Below are positions 21,426-29,166 of a stretch of 41,230 nucleotides of DNA, in pieces. The notes beneath the pieces were generated by a model, which saw only the letters and a program-made list of their open reading frames with translations, searched no databases and was not told the origin of the DNA. The position numbers and the translations under genes were made by a program. Positions within the stretch are counted from its first letter, which is position 1. Each line of letters starts with the position of its first letter. This DNA is from a virus: the IMG/VR virus record IMGVR_UViG_3300037172_000055, positions 1-41,230 of that record; one strand, 5' to 3'.

Positions 21426-22217
21426 ATGCGTGAAATGTATGATATTGTATTAAAGAAATCTATATTTATTTTAGATAAAAAGTTAATGTCGGTTAGTCGA
21501 GAACTTGGTCTGGATTATACTGCAGTCTCCAAACTTCTACACAAAGAACAATTCCACGTAGTTGGTAGATATATACTACCAGAGAATAAAGATAAGATAT
21601 TTACTTTAGTTAATTATGATACTGGTGAAGAGTATGACTGTATAACTAATAAGAGTTTAAAACATCATTTTAATCAAGAACTTACAGAGAATGAAATTAA
21701 GTATGTATATGAATTATTATCTGGCAGGCAATATTTAGCTTCTATTTGTGATCGAGCTCTTATTAAGAAGGGTGTAATTAAAGATGGAAATTTCGTTAAT
21801 ATCAAAGCTTCTTCTATTAGATATAATAAGGAAAGAGAAGCACAGTTATATCGATGTACAACTACCAGAGATTTGAGAGGTAGGTTGGCTAATATAATAC
21901 AAGCAGTAATAAGTAAAAGAAAAAGTTCAGCCATAAAATCATTAGTTGGTTGCACTTATAATGAATTAGCTCAACATCTATCTAACCGATTTACTTCACA
22001 AATGACTTGGGGTAACTATGGAGAATGGGTAGTGGACCATATAATACCGTTGTCATTGTTCGATTTAAGTAATAAAGAAGAAGTATTAAGAGCTAATCAC
22101 TATACTAATTTACAACCTTTATGGTCTTCTAAAAATATTGCTGAGAAATACGGTGAGTTTAATTATATCAGCAATAGTGAGAAGAATTGTAAGAATATAC
22201 TAGGCGGAAGAATTTAA
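21426..22217 (+). CDS. HNH homing-type endonuclease
   Basis: 263 residues. The C-terminal third has T-Y-N-E-L-A-Q-H-L-S-N-R-F, M-T-W-G-N-Y-G-E-W-V-V-D-H-I-I-P-L-S, then H-Y-T-N-L-Q-P-L-W-S-S-K-N-I. This is the H-N-H beta-beta-alpha metal motif with the DH, N and final N/H positions. The N-terminal part (SRELGLDYTAVSKLL) looks like a helix-turn-helix DNA-recognition element. Architecture and position next to tRNA-Gln fit a free-standing HNH homing endonuclease. It is the second homing-type gene in the tRNA region. Confidence 0.78.
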   Translation: MREMYDIVLKKSIFILDKKLMSVSRELGLDYTAVSKLLHKEQFHVVGRYILPENKDKIFTLVNYDTGEEYDCITNKSLKHHFNQELTENEIKYVYELLSGRQYLASICDRALIKKGVIKDGNFVNIKASSIRYNKEREAQLYRCTTTRDLRGRLANIIQAVISKRKSSAIKSLVGCTYNELAQHLSNRFTSQMTWGNYGEWVVDHIIPLSLFDLSNKEEVLRANHYTNLQPLWSSKNIAEKYGEFNYISNSEKNCKNILGGRI

Positions 22218-22218
22218 T

Positions 22219-22292
22219 TGGGATGTTGCATAATGGTAGTGCCAGGGTCTTTGGAGCCTTAGGTGAAGGTTCGATTCCTTCCATCCCAGCCA
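22219..22292 (+). tRNA. tRNA-Gln(TTG)
   Basis: Acceptor TGGGATG/CATCCCA, anticodon stem AGGGT/GCCTT with loop CTTTGGA, T arm GAAGG/CCTTC with TTCGATT loop, G73 and encoded CCA. Starts 1 bp after the HNH gene stop. Confidence 0.85.
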
Positions 22293-22525
22293 TTTACAAT
22301 ATAAACGAAATCAAGTCACGTCAATATTAACTGAAGGTACGTTGCTCTGGCTCTATGTATCAACTAGAATAAGTTAATAAATCCCCGAAATTTATAGAGA
22401 TAAAGTACGGGCAGAACCTCATTGAAAGACCACCCTTTAAAGCAATTTTATTGTGTAGACTAGGTGGGAGTTAAGCTAGAGTTGTGCCTAGCATATTGTA
22501 TTTAAAACCATAAAACCATAAAACT
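22293..22525 (+). other. non-coding gap, possible structured RNA
   Basis: About 233 bp with no gene. Short inverted repeats include TTTAT-AGAG-ATAAA near 22391 and GCTAG...CTAGC near 22473-22494. The end is an A-rich leader with the direct repeat AAACCATAAAACCATAAAACT before ATG 22526. No cloverleaf found. Confidence 0.35.
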
Positions 22526-22978
22526 ATGAAACGACCTACAAGAAAAGCAACATTAGAAGATTCAGTAACGTATATTCTAGCAGAGATTAAAGAATTAGAA
22601 GCTTGTCAATATCTGCTTACGCAGATCATTTATAAACTTACTAATGATTATGCACCGGATGATACTCTTTCTGATAGTGTAGCTAAGATAACTGAAAGAA
22701 TAACTCGTAAAAAGTGCAGGCTGTTTGAACAATTAGCCACAATTTCTGTTCTTAGCCCAACTGCTGAAGCTAAGTTAAAACAAAGATTAATCGATAAATT
22801 AAATAAATCTGGTTCATATTTCAGCAATTTTGTTAATCAATCTTGGACTGATATCTCTACCAACCCTGAAGAATTAAAGCAAACTATAAAAGATCAGATG
22901 AGTAAAGCATTACAAGTAAGAGAGGATGAGGTAGATATGATAGCAGTACCTAAAAGGAAGTTAGAACCAGATCTATGA
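22526..22978 (+). CDS. tagged helical protein, unknown
   Basis: 150 residues, largely helical with coiled-coil-like stretches (SVTYILAEIKELEACQYLLT, VAKITERITRKKCRLFEQLA). It is the largest tagged protein that is neither Cys-triplet nor from the 8955/9379 family. C-terminus V-P-K-R-K-L-E-P-D-L. Overlaps the following Cys-triplet gene by 4 bp. Confidence 0.75.
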   Translation: MKRPTRKATLEDSVTYILAEIKELEACQYLLTQIIYKLTNDYAPDDTLSDSVAKITERITRKKCRLFEQLATISVLSPTAEAKLKQRLIDKLNKSGSYFSNFVNQSWTDISTNPEELKQTIKDQMSKALQVREDEVDMIAVPKRKLEPDL

Positions 22979-23367
22979 AGATAACTAAACGAGAAAATGA
23001 TAGATGGTATGACGAAAACAATAATAGCTGGGATAGTGAAGAACTAGCTACTCAACTCTCACCTACCTTAACCGATTGTAATGATTGTTATAGATGTAGA
23101 GATTGTAGAGATTGTGGTCATTGTAGGGGTTGTATTAATTGTAGTGATTGTTTAAGTTGTGATATTTGTGTAGATTGTAGAAATTGTCGTCTTTGTAGAT
23201 ATTGTTATGCTTGTTATGGTTGTAGTTGGTGTAATAATTGTAGTAATTGTTTAGGCTTATATAATTATCGAGATAAAGAAAATTTAGAACCTCAAGTAAG
23301 AATATTACCTCCAACATCAAGAATAGAATTAGATATTAATGATAGGAAATTAGAACCAGACTTATGA
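22975..23367 (+). CDS. Cys-triplet repeat protein, copy 5 (20 Cys)
   Basis: 130 residues. N-domain with one extra residue (T-K-R-E-N-D-R-W-Y-D) and W-D-S-E-E-L-A-T. The 20 cysteines have more varied partners (Arg, Tyr, Leu, His) than in other copies, so this is likely an older, less homogenised member. The spacer N-Y-R-D-K-E-N-L-E-P-Q-V resembles H-Y-N-E-E-K-L-K-P-Q in the copy at 31737. The tail D-I-N-D-R-K-L-E-P-D-L is identical to copy 4. Confidence 0.85.
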   Translation: MKITKRENDRWYDENNNSWDSEELATQLSPTLTDCNDCYRCRDCRDCGHCRGCINCSDCLSCDICVDCRNCRLCRYCYACYGCSWCNNCSNCLGLYNYRDKENLEPQVRILPPTSRIELDINDRKLEPDL

Positions 23368-23573
23368 CTATAGATCAAAGAATAACTAGATTGGAGAAGA
23401 AGGCTGGAAGGCCAGATTTACCAGGAACTACAATTAGTAGAATACTTTATAAGAAGAAAGGGTTTGGCTGGACTGTAGGAGTTGGAGCAATGCATTTATC
23501 TAGAATATGGTTTCATGCTAAAACTATAGAATCAGCACTATCCAAAGCTGAAAAACACTTTAAAATAAAATGA
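23364..23573 (+). CDS. small basic protein, unknown
   Basis: 69 residues, coupled by 4-bp overlaps to the Cys-triplet gene and to the ligase gene. Short N-terminal helix (DQRITRLEKKAGR), then K-G-F-G-W-T-V-G-V-G and a C-terminal helix ending K-H-F-K-I-K. Possibly functionally linked to the ligase; no motif supports more. Confidence 0.6.
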   Translation: MTIDQRITRLEKKAGRPDLPGTTISRILYKKKGFGWTVGVGAMHLSRIWFHAKTIESALSKAEKHFKIK

Positions 23574-24718
23574 CTAAATTTAATACACTTTATAAGCGGG
23601 CTAGTAATGGGAAGATACAGGAATGGACCATAGTTGTAGATGATAATTCTTACATAGTTACGGAAGGCATGAAAGATGGAAAGCTAACTACTACCGCTCC
23701 TCATACATGTGAAGGTAAGAATCCTGGAAAGAAGAATGAAACTTTAGCAACAGAACAAGCTCTGAAAGAAGCCAAAGCAGTTTATGATAAGAAACTTCGT
23801 AGAGGTTATGTAGAAAGTATTGGTGACGTTGATAATACTACTTTTGAAAAACCTATGAAAGGTTCTAAGTTTCAGGATTATGAAAACGAAGTTGAATACC
23901 CTGTAGGTTATGACGATAAAATTAATGGGGTGAACTTTAGAATTAAGGCTAAAGGGATTGAAAGTACGGGTGGGGAATTCTTTTTAACTGCTCCTCACAT
24001 CATTAATAGCCTAAAACCTTTATTCACTAAGTATCCAAATCTAGTATTGATGGGTGAAGGTTATAATCCTAAAGCTGAGTTCCTTCATCAAATAACTGAG
24101 ATTCTTACAGTAACTAAGAAAAACAAAGACATTACACCAGAATTATTAGCATTAAGTGAGAAAGTTTGTGAATGCTGGTTATTTGATGGGTACGGCTTTG
24201 ATAATATTGATGAAAATACTAATTGGATGAAGAGGAGAGAAGCAGTTAAAAAATTAGTCAAAGGTTATAAGTATGTTTATGTTTTGCCTTATAAGACAGC
24301 TAATAATAAGGCTGAGTTGGATATTGCTTTGGCTGAAAATAAGACTAGAGGTGGTGAAGGTCTTATGGTTCGTTGGAAAAATTGTGAGATAAAACATGGT
24401 AAAAGCAAATATCTACTCAAGCTAAAACATTGGGAAGATGAGGAGTTTGAATTGGTGGATTTCGCTCTAGGGAACGGAAATTGGAGCACATTTCCTAAAA
24501 AAGCAATTTTCAAATTACCTGAACCTTGTAAAGATAGAGATGGTAATATCTTAACTACTTTTGCATCCAATATAGAAGGAGGAGAAGAATATCTTGCTAA
24601 ATTATGGAAAGACCGTAAAGACTTGATAGGTAAGAAATTTACTGTGAAATACCAGCTTAAAAGTGCTTATGGTATTCCTCAAATTCCTTGGTTAATTGTA
24701 CCTAGAACATATGAATAA
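23570..24718 (+). CDS. ATP-dependent DNA ligase with N-terminal WGR-like domain
   Basis: 382 residues. Residues 1-about 82 read like a WGR-type domain (Y-K-R-A-S-N-G-K-I-Q-E-W-T-I, G-K-N-x-G-K-K-N-E-T-L-A-x-E-Q-A). The nucleotidyltransferase core has K117-I-N-G-V-N-F-R (motif I, lysine to be adenylated; Asn instead of the commoner Asp), L-M-G-E-G (motif III), E-G-L-M-V-R-W (motif IV) and L-L-K-L-K-H-W (motif V). A final beta-barrel (OB-like, G-K-K-F-T-V-K-Y) follows. It seals nicks with ATP in replication and repair. It sits far from the core repair block, embedded in the tagged-gene region. Confidence 0.85.
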   Translation: MTKFNTLYKRASNGKIQEWTIVVDDNSYIVTEGMKDGKLTTTAPHTCEGKNPGKKNETLATEQALKEAKAVYDKKLRRGYVESIGDVDNTTFEKPMKGSKFQDYENEVEYPVGYDDKINGVNFRIKAKGIESTGGEFFLTAPHIINSLKPLFTKYPNLVLMGEGYNPKAEFLHQITEILTVTKKNKDITPELLALSEKVCECWLFDGYGFDNIDENTNWMKRREAVKKLVKGYKYVYVLPYKTANNKAELDIALAENKTRGGEGLMVRWKNCEIKHGKSKYLLKLKHWEDEEFELVDFALGNGNWSTFPKKAIFKLPEPCKDRDGNILTTFASNIEGGEEYLAKLWKDRKDLIGKKFTVKYQLKSAYGIPQIPWLIVPRTYE

Positions 24719-24893
24719 ACAAATAATGAAACAAGCAGGGTTTACTGAAGAACTTAAACAAATAGAAGTAGGTAATTGTCCTATCTGTCGTAAACCGATA
24801 AATTTAGAAGATTTCAGAAATGCTCTGTCTAAAAGAGAATATGAGATCTCGAAAATGTGTAATGCCTGTCAGGACTTAATCTTTGGCCCATGA
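24711..24893 (+). CDS. small zinc-ribbon protein
   Basis: 60 residues from ATG 24711, overlapping the ligase end by 8 bp; the longer frame needs TTG 24696. Two C-x2-C pairs (C-P-I-C and C-N-A-C) about 30 residues apart make a four-Cys zinc site. No other domain. Confidence 0.65.
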   Translation: MNKQIMKQAGFTEELKQIEVGNCPICRKPINLEDFRNALSKREYEISKMCNACQDLIFGP

Positions 24894-24896
24894 TTT

Positions 24897-25202
24897 ATGT
24901 GGATAAAATGGAAATATAATGATCCTGGCTGGCCTGATTTTAAAGAACTTGAGATCCCTGATGATTTTGATGGTTGTGATTCGATAGAGGATTATCTTTG
25001 TGAGCGCGGATATGTTCCAATAGGTATTAAAAGATTTCTGTCGAGTAGGATAAAGTGGGAGAAGATAGACCTTTCTCCTCAAGAAATTAAAGCTAGAAAG
25101 ATAACTTCATTAAGGAGTGAAATCGATTATCATACAATGTGTTTAGCTGACTATAAGAAAGAATTAGAGGAACTACTTAGAGATGATGTCAAAACCACTT
25201 AA
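24897..25202 (+). CDS. unknown protein
   Basis: 101 residues. The Trp/Asp-rich N-terminus (W-I-K-W-K-Y-N-D-P-G-W-P-D-F) leads to a helical charged C-terminus (H-T-M-C-L-A-D-Y-K-K-E-L-E-E-L-L). Overlaps the PTH2-like gene by 20 bp. No family recognised. Confidence 0.6.
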   Translation: MWIKWKYNDPGWPDFKELEIPDDFDGCDSIEDYLCERGYVPIGIKRFLSSRIKWEKIDLSPQEIKARKITSLRSEIDYHTMCLADYKKELEELLRDDVKTT

Positions 25203-25530
25203 AATGTATATCTTTGTGAGAAAATCGCTACCATCTCACAAAGTAATTAGTGTAGCCCATGGTGTATTAATAGCGCATTTAAAATTCAGTCCACTCACAC
25301 CTTTAGTATATAGTAATGAAAACCAGAGAGTATATAATGAATGGCTTAATACCTCATTTCGCAAAGTAGTATGTGAAGTGACTGATGCGGAGTTTACGGA
25401 GCTAAAGAAGGAATCTGATTATATAACAGTAACAGAATCAGCCTTACCTGGAGAAGAATTAACACTGGTATTCTGTCCTAGATATGAATGGCCGGTAAAG
25501 TTTAAAACTTACCCTTTATTCAATACATGA
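25183..25530 (+). CDS. peptidyl-tRNA hydrolase 2-like protein
   Basis: 115 residues, the length of a single PTH2 domain. K-M-Y-I-F-V-R-K-S-L, then K-V-I-S-V-A-H-G-V-L-I-A-H (PTH2 first strand and helix with conserved Lys/His-Ala), then F-R-K-V-V-C-E-V-T-D-A-E-F and L-P-G-E-E-L-T-L-V-F. The PTH2 fold cleaves peptidyl-tRNA and similar phage proteins occur. In a genome with many tRNA genes, tRNA recycling is an attractive role, but some catalytic positions (for example the strict K-G-K loop) are not evident. Confidence 0.6.
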   Translation: MMSKPLKMYIFVRKSLPSHKVISVAHGVLIAHLKFSPLTPLVYSNENQRVYNEWLNTSFRKVVCEVTDAEFTELKKESDYITVTESALPGEELTLVFCPRYEWPVKFKTYPLFNT

Positions 25531-25760
25531 TAAAAGTAACTATAATATACGTGGATAGCTGGTTACAAGGAAGTCATATGGTAAATTTAACTAAAATGGC
25601 TAGGGTTGAAGCCTCATCTATCAAAGCTATAATGGAATCTAAATATAGAGATTCAATTATCTATATGTTTGAAGGCTGGCCGTTTAGGGTAGGTGAAACG
25701 ATAGAAGACTTAAACAAATCTGAAATTATAACAATAAACGAAGACAGTACTAAAATATAA
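25527..25760 (+). CDS. small protein, unknown
   Basis: 77 residues, coupled by 4-bp overlap. V-T-I-I-Y-V-D-S-W-L, then V-E-A-S-S-I-K-A-I-M and I-I-Y-M-F-E-G-W-P-F-R-V-G suggest a beta-alpha-beta unit. Ends 11 bp before tRNA-Leu(TAG). Confidence 0.6.
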   Translation: MIKVTIIYVDSWLQGSHMVNLTKMARVEASSIKAIMESKYRDSIIYMFEGWPFRVGETIEDLNKSEIITINEDSTKI

Positions 25761-25771
25761 ATAATTAACTT

Positions 25772-25848
25772 GGGTGAGTAGACCAGTGGAAGGAGTCACA
25801 TGTCTTAGGAACATGGCAGGGTGGGTTCGAATCCCATCTCACCCACCA
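25772..25848 (+). tRNA. tRNA-Leu(TAG), short variable region
   Basis: Acceptor GGGTGAG/CTCACCC, D arm GAC/GTC with extended loop, anticodon stem CATGT/ACATG with loop CTTAGGA, T arm GTGGG/CCCAT with TTCGAAT loop, encoded A-CCA. The variable region is only about 5 nt (GCAGG), unlike the long arm expected for bacterial Leu tRNAs. Confidence 0.78.
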
Positions 25849-25877
25849 AACTAACAACAACAATAATAACTAAACTT

Positions 25878-26588
25878 ATGGAACAAACATTACAATTACA
25901 ACATCTAACAAATAATTCTGACAGCGCATTTCCTTCTTTCTCTACTTTTACTGAACCAGCTATGTCACAATCAGAGCTATTACTAACTAGAATAGATACT
26001 CTGGAAGCTGGTATTAGGGAGATTAAAAATATAGGAGCAACTATAGATAAAACGTTAAATAGTATACTTGATTTGATTGAACTTAAAGAAGCTAATCAAC
26101 CAGCTACTACTGAAAACTTTACGCTAACTCCTACACCATCAACTAACGATGCAGCAGTTTCAATTATACCTACAGCAACTAAAAAATTGCTTAAGAAGGC
26201 AGAACAAGAAGGTGTTGTAGAAAAAATGCATGATGCTTTTTCAAATAATCCAATATTGAATGCTAATAAAAATAAATTGGTTCACGCATCTCTACATAAA
26301 TTGTTTGTATTGTCCTTGGTATTTGATGGCCGCTTTTCGAGTCAAGATGCTAAGAAGGCCTTGTTAGAATATGGCTTCAATTATGCTGAACAAAATGGAC
26401 CTACCGCTTTATTACATGATTTTGCTAAACGAGATTGGTTGACCGAAGTTGCACCTGGAGATACTACTCAGAATAAAAAACTTTCGTTCTATATCGTGAA
26501 TCAAAAAATCCTCTCTGTTATTGCAATATTGTTAAACCCGGCTATTTTTATTGAATTGTATGATGATAGTAGAATAACTACTGCATAG
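25878..26588 (+). CDS. unknown protein, possible two-domain regulator
   Basis: 236 residues from ATG 25878; the frame extends back into tRNA-Leu. Residues about 30-80 form a helix with heptad-like spacing (LLLTRIDTLEAGIREIKNIG). A Thr/Pro linker follows (about 85-110). The C-terminal about 110 residues (HASLHKLFVLSLVFDGRFSS, Y-A-E-Q-N-G-P-T-A-L-L-H-D-F) look like a winged-helix-type fold. Oligomerising helix plus DNA-binding-like domain suggests a regulator, but this is inference. Confidence 0.55.
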   Translation: MEQTLQLQHLTNNSDSAFPSFSTFTEPAMSQSELLLTRIDTLEAGIREIKNIGATIDKTLNSILDLIELKEANQPATTENFTLTPTPSTNDAAVSIIPTATKKLLKKAEQEGVVEKMHDAFSNNPILNANKNKLVHASLHKLFVLSLVFDGRFSSQDAKKALLEYGFNYAEQNGPTALLHDFAKRDWLTEVAPGDTTQNKKLSFYIVNQKILSVIAILLNPAIFIELYDDSRITTA

Positions 26589-26670
26589 TTCTACATAATA
26601 GGGATTTGACTACAATAATCCCTCCAGTAAAAGTCTGGCGTCTTGGAGAACGATATCTCCACTATCTAAT
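26589..26670 (+). other. three-hairpin leader before the SH3-like array
   Basis: Three short hairpins in a row: GGGATT/AATCCC (26601-26623), CCAG/CTGG (26625-26638) and GGAG/CTCC (26646-26660). The ATG of the first array gene follows at 26671. This could be a structured 5' leader or a degenerate tRNA. Confidence 0.4.
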
Positions 26671-26946
26671 ATGAAAAAATTTAAAATAGGAGACAAAGTA
26701 TCATTTACAGTTAATATTTTAGGACATAAAATAAATGGCATGGGTGAAGTAGAGTATGAATCAAATGAAGGGGATACTTTTTGTTTAGTAAAAATTTATG
26801 AAATTGAAGAGAATGATTTTGAGATGGTAATTGGTACTTCACAATGTATGTTAGTAAGGTATATAACAGCTTTATATCAACCTGAACAAATTACTCATAG
26901 TTTTGACTCATACATTACTAATAGAAGATTGGAGTTAGAATTATGA
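26671..26946 (+). CDS. tagged SH3/KOW-like protein, array member 1
   Basis: 91 residues. F-K-I-G-D-K-V-S-F-T-V opens the barrel-like domain, then G-M-G-E-V-E-Y and F-C-L-V-K-I-Y-E-I-E. C-terminus D-S-Y-I-T-N-R-R-L-E-L-E-L. First of nine consecutive genes on 26671-29166 (eight SH3-like and one Cys-triplet) that overlap end to start by 4 or more bp. Confidence 0.75.
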   Translation: MKKFKIGDKVSFTVNILGHKINGMGEVEYESNEGDTFCLVKIYEIEENDFEMVIGTSQCMLVRYITALYQPEQITHSFDSYITNRRLELEL

Positions 26947-27209
26947 AAGAACCAGAAGTAGGTGAGATTGTTGAGTTCATTATATTTGAACCAGTGGCTG
27001 ATACAGTTTCAGAAATAGCAGGAACTGGCGAAATTGTTGAAATAGATAATCATCTATATATTGTAAAAGTATATACTATCAAACAAAATGACGAAACTAT
27101 ATATAAATATTTAATTGGAGACAAATTAGTACTGTTTGAATCAGAAATAGAAGTTATAGGAAGAAAAGAAATTACCTTAGATGATAGGAGACTTGATTTA
27201 GAATTATGA
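26943..27209 (+). CDS. tagged SH3/KOW-like protein, array member 2
   Basis: 88 residues. P-E-V-G-E-I-V-E-F, G-T-G-E-I-V-E-I-D, Y-I-V-K-V-Y-T-I-K match member 1 (G-M-G-E-V-E, L-V-K-I-Y-E-I-E), so the two are close paralogues. Tail L-D-D-R-R-L-D-L-E-L. Confidence 0.75.
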   Translation: MKEPEVGEIVEFIIFEPVADTVSEIAGTGEIVEIDNHLYIVKVYTIKQNDETIYKYLIGDKLVLFESEIEVIGRKEITLDDRRLDLEL

Positions 27210-27478
27210 CTAACCTACAAATAGATGATATGGTTACCTTTAATTTCATTAGGAGTTTATCTGGAGAACTTAACATAATTTCAGGTCTAGGTGTGATTAA
27301 GGAAGTAAATGAGAGAGTTTGTTTGGTAGAGGTGATCTCTATTAATGACCCTAGATTAGGAGGACTATATAAGTTCTTAACATTAGGACATTACTGGGTA
27401 AAATTCTTTTCCAGACCATTACCAACTATAAGAACCGAAACTTACTTAACTAATAGAAGATTGGAGTTAGAACTATGA
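27206..27478 (+). CDS. tagged SH3/KOW-like protein, array member 3
   Basis: 90 residues. L-Q-I-D-D-M-V-T-F has Asp where most members have Gly in the GD turn. G-L-G-V-I-K-E-V and C-L-V-E-V-I-S-I align with members 1 and 2. Tail T-Y-L-T-N-R-R-L-E-L-E-L, nearly identical to member 1, suggesting recent duplication of at least the tail. Confidence 0.75.
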   Translation: MTNLQIDDMVTFNFIRSLSGELNIISGLGVIKEVNERVCLVEVISINDPRLGGLYKFLTLGHYWVKFFSRPLPTIRTETYLTNRRLELEL

Positions 27479-27741
27479 ATGAATTTGAAATAGGTGACTT
27501 AGTAGTGCTGGATTGGTCTAGTAATTTGGAGCCTGATGCAAAGGCTGAGGCAGTGATTATTCAGGTTTTTAATAAGTGCAACTACATCTATCGAGTAAGA
27601 GTTAATGAAATGTTCAAGTTTTCAAGTGTAACCTGGTATATAGGAGAAGAACTCTTAGTGAACGTAAGAAATTTAACAAAAGTCCCTGCAACTACTAGAA
27701 CAGAAAACATATATGAGCGAAACCTTGACCCATATTTATAA
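27475..27741 (+). CDS. tagged SH3/KOW-like protein, array member 4
   Basis: 88 residues. E-F-E-I-G-D-L-V-V-L-D-W opens the domain; Y-R-V-R-V-N-E and W-Y-I-G-E-E-L-L-V follow. Tail R-T-E-N-I-Y-E-R-N-L-D-P-Y-L. Its last 29 bp also encode the N-terminus of the next gene in another frame. Confidence 0.75.
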   Translation: MNEFEIGDLVVLDWSSNLEPDAKAEAVIIQVFNKCNYIYRVRVNEMFKFSSVTWYIGEELLVNVRNLTKVPATTRTENIYERNLDPYL

Positions 27742-28000
27742 TGTAGGTGATGTAGTTAAAGGATATTATAGAAATAAGACTGATAATAATTGTACGGGTG
27801 TTATATTATATCAAACATCAATATTTAATTTGCCTTATTACTATATAGAATTATTAGAGCCTATCATTACTGCATCTTTTACAGTTGGTGTAATTTTATT
27901 AATAAAAGAAAAAGAAATTAGTACAAAACTCTATTCCATACCAGCTACAAGAGTGGATAATAGTGATTTAAATAATCGAAGACTAGACCCTTTCTTATGA
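27713..28000 (+). CDS. tagged SH3/KOW-like protein, array member 5
   Basis: 95 residues from ATG 27713, a start inside the upstream gene's tail region. No later in-frame ATG precedes Y-N-V-G-D-V-V-K-G-Y, so the long overlap appears real. Later segments Y-Y-Y-I-E-L-L-E and V-G-V-I-L-L-I-K. Tail T-R-V-D-N-S-D-L-N-N-R-R-L-D-P-F-L. Confidence 0.7.
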   Translation: MSETLTHIYNVGDVVKGYYRNKTDNNCTGVILYQTSIFNLPYYYIELLEPIITASFTVGVILLIKEKEISTKLYSIPATRVDNSDLNNRRLDPFL

Positions 28001-28428
28001 CAATAACTAAAAGAGATAATAGATGGTTTGACGAAAACAATAATAGTTGGATAACTGAAGAAGAAGCTACTCAATACTCACCTACCCTAACTAATTGTAG
28101 TTGGTGTGGTGGTTGTAGTTGGTGTAATGATTGTTATAGTTGTATTAATTGTTATGATTGTAGTAATTGTAGAGATTGTAGCTATTGTAATAATTGTAGT
28201 AATTGTAGAGGTTGTAGTAATTGTGGTAGTTGTATTGATTGTAGTAATTGTAGTGCTTGTAGAGATTGTAGTAGTTGTATTGATTGTAGTAATTGTAGAG
28301 ATTGTAGAGAGTGTAGAGATTGTAGTAATTGTATTGATTGTAGAGATTGTACTAATAATAAGAAGTATGAACCAGTAACTAGACCATTTATAGACTGTAC
28401 TAACAGACTATTAGAACCAGACTTATGA
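27997..28428 (+). CDS. Cys-triplet repeat protein, copy 6 (29 Cys)
   Basis: 143 residues, embedded in the SH3-like array. The N-domain has F for Y in R-W-F-D-E-N-N-N-S-W and I-T-E-E-E-A-T. It has 29 uninterrupted cysteines with no phase slip or missing Cys, the cleanest array in the set. It begins with S-W-C-G-G-C-S-W-C. The spacer after the array is only N-N-K-K-Y-E-P-V-T-R-P-F-I-D-C, then T-N-R-L-L-E-P-D-L, matching copy 3. Confidence 0.85.
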   Translation: MTITKRDNRWFDENNNSWITEEEATQYSPTLTNCSWCGGCSWCNDCYSCINCYDCSNCRDCSYCNNCSNCRGCSNCGSCIDCSNCSACRDCSSCIDCSNCRDCRECRDCSNCIDCRDCTNNKKYEPVTRPFIDCTNRLLEPDL

Positions 28429-28667
28429 CACAAAAGGAATATAAAGTAGGAGATGTGGTTGATTTTGAGGTTAGTAATTTGAAAGGAATAGGAACTATAA
28501 CACCATATAATGGAGACATAATGTATGCTGTAATTATAGAGGAATTTCCCGGTATACCTAGTAGAACTAAATGGCATATATTTCCTGATGAAATAACAGG
28601 TATACATGTTGAACCTAGAATAGAATTTGACATCACAAAAGATAGAAGATTAGAGTTAGAACTATGA
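28425..28667 (+). CDS. tagged SH3/KOW-like protein, array member 6
   Basis: 80 residues, the shortest member. E-Y-K-V-G-D-V-V-D-F-E-V, G-I-G-T-I-T-P and Y-A-V-I-I-E-E-F show the barrel pattern. Tail I-T-K-D-R-R-L-E-L-E-L. Overlaps neighbours by 4 bp. Confidence 0.75.
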   Translation: MTQKEYKVGDVVDFEVSNLKGIGTITPYNGDIMYAVIIEEFPGIPSRTKWHIFPDEITGIHVEPRIEFDITKDRRLELEL

Positions 28668-28918
28668 ATGAATTTGAAGAAGGAATGAAAGTTATAGTTA
28701 CTTTTTATAGCGGTAATAAAGCTGTAGGAATAATAATATGGTATGCTGATGATACTTCCTATGAAGTTGAAGTCTTGCATTATACAGAAATTAATGATAA
28801 AGAGAAAACGGTGGAGACATTTCCAAATCCTTATAGTAACATTAGCTTCATAAATACCGAAGCAATACCAAGTAGAACAGAGAATCCTTTTGATAGAAAA
28901 TTGGAACCAGATCTATGA
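28664..28918 (+). CDS. tagged SH3/KOW-like protein, array member 7
   Basis: 84 residues. E-F-E-E-G-M-K-V-I-V-T-F-Y-S-G-N-K-A-V-G-I-I closely matches the members at 7875 (V-T-L-K-S-G-N-R-V-K-A-K-I) and 30420 (V-T-F-T-F-S-G-N-Q-A-I-G-V), forming a sub-family. Tail R-T-E-N-P-F-D-R-K-L-E-P-D-L. Confidence 0.75.
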   Translation: MNEFEEGMKVIVTFYSGNKAVGIIIWYADDTSYEVEVLHYTEINDKEKTVETFPNPYSNISFINTEAIPSRTENPFDRKLEPDL

Positions 28919-29166
28919 GTGAATATAAAGTAGGAGATGTTGTAGTTTATTGGTCTATTAGTTCTAACTCAGAGGCAGTTGCTAAGATAGTCGAAACCGA
29001 TTGGACTAGTTTTAATTATTTAAGGGTAATTATAATAAAACATGATCATCTTAGTGCAGGTACATCAATTTATTTAACAGAGAGTGAAATAATAAGATTG
29101 GACGGTCCCATTATAAAACACTGTTTTGATATTATGTTAGACAGAAGATTAGATTTGGAACTATAA
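28915..29166 (+). CDS. tagged SH3/KOW-like protein, array member 8
   Basis: 83 residues. E-Y-K-V-G-D-V-V-V-Y-W, A-V-A-K-I-V-E-T and Y-L-R-V-I-I-I-K. Tail I-M-L-D-R-R-L-D-L-E-L, ending in TAA with no downstream overlap. It is the last gene of the continuous array before the G-free gap. Confidence 0.75.
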   Translation: MSEYKVGDVVVYWSISSNSEAVAKIVETDWTSFNYLRVIIIKHDHLSAGTSIYLTESEIIRLDGPIIKHCFDIMLDRRLDLEL

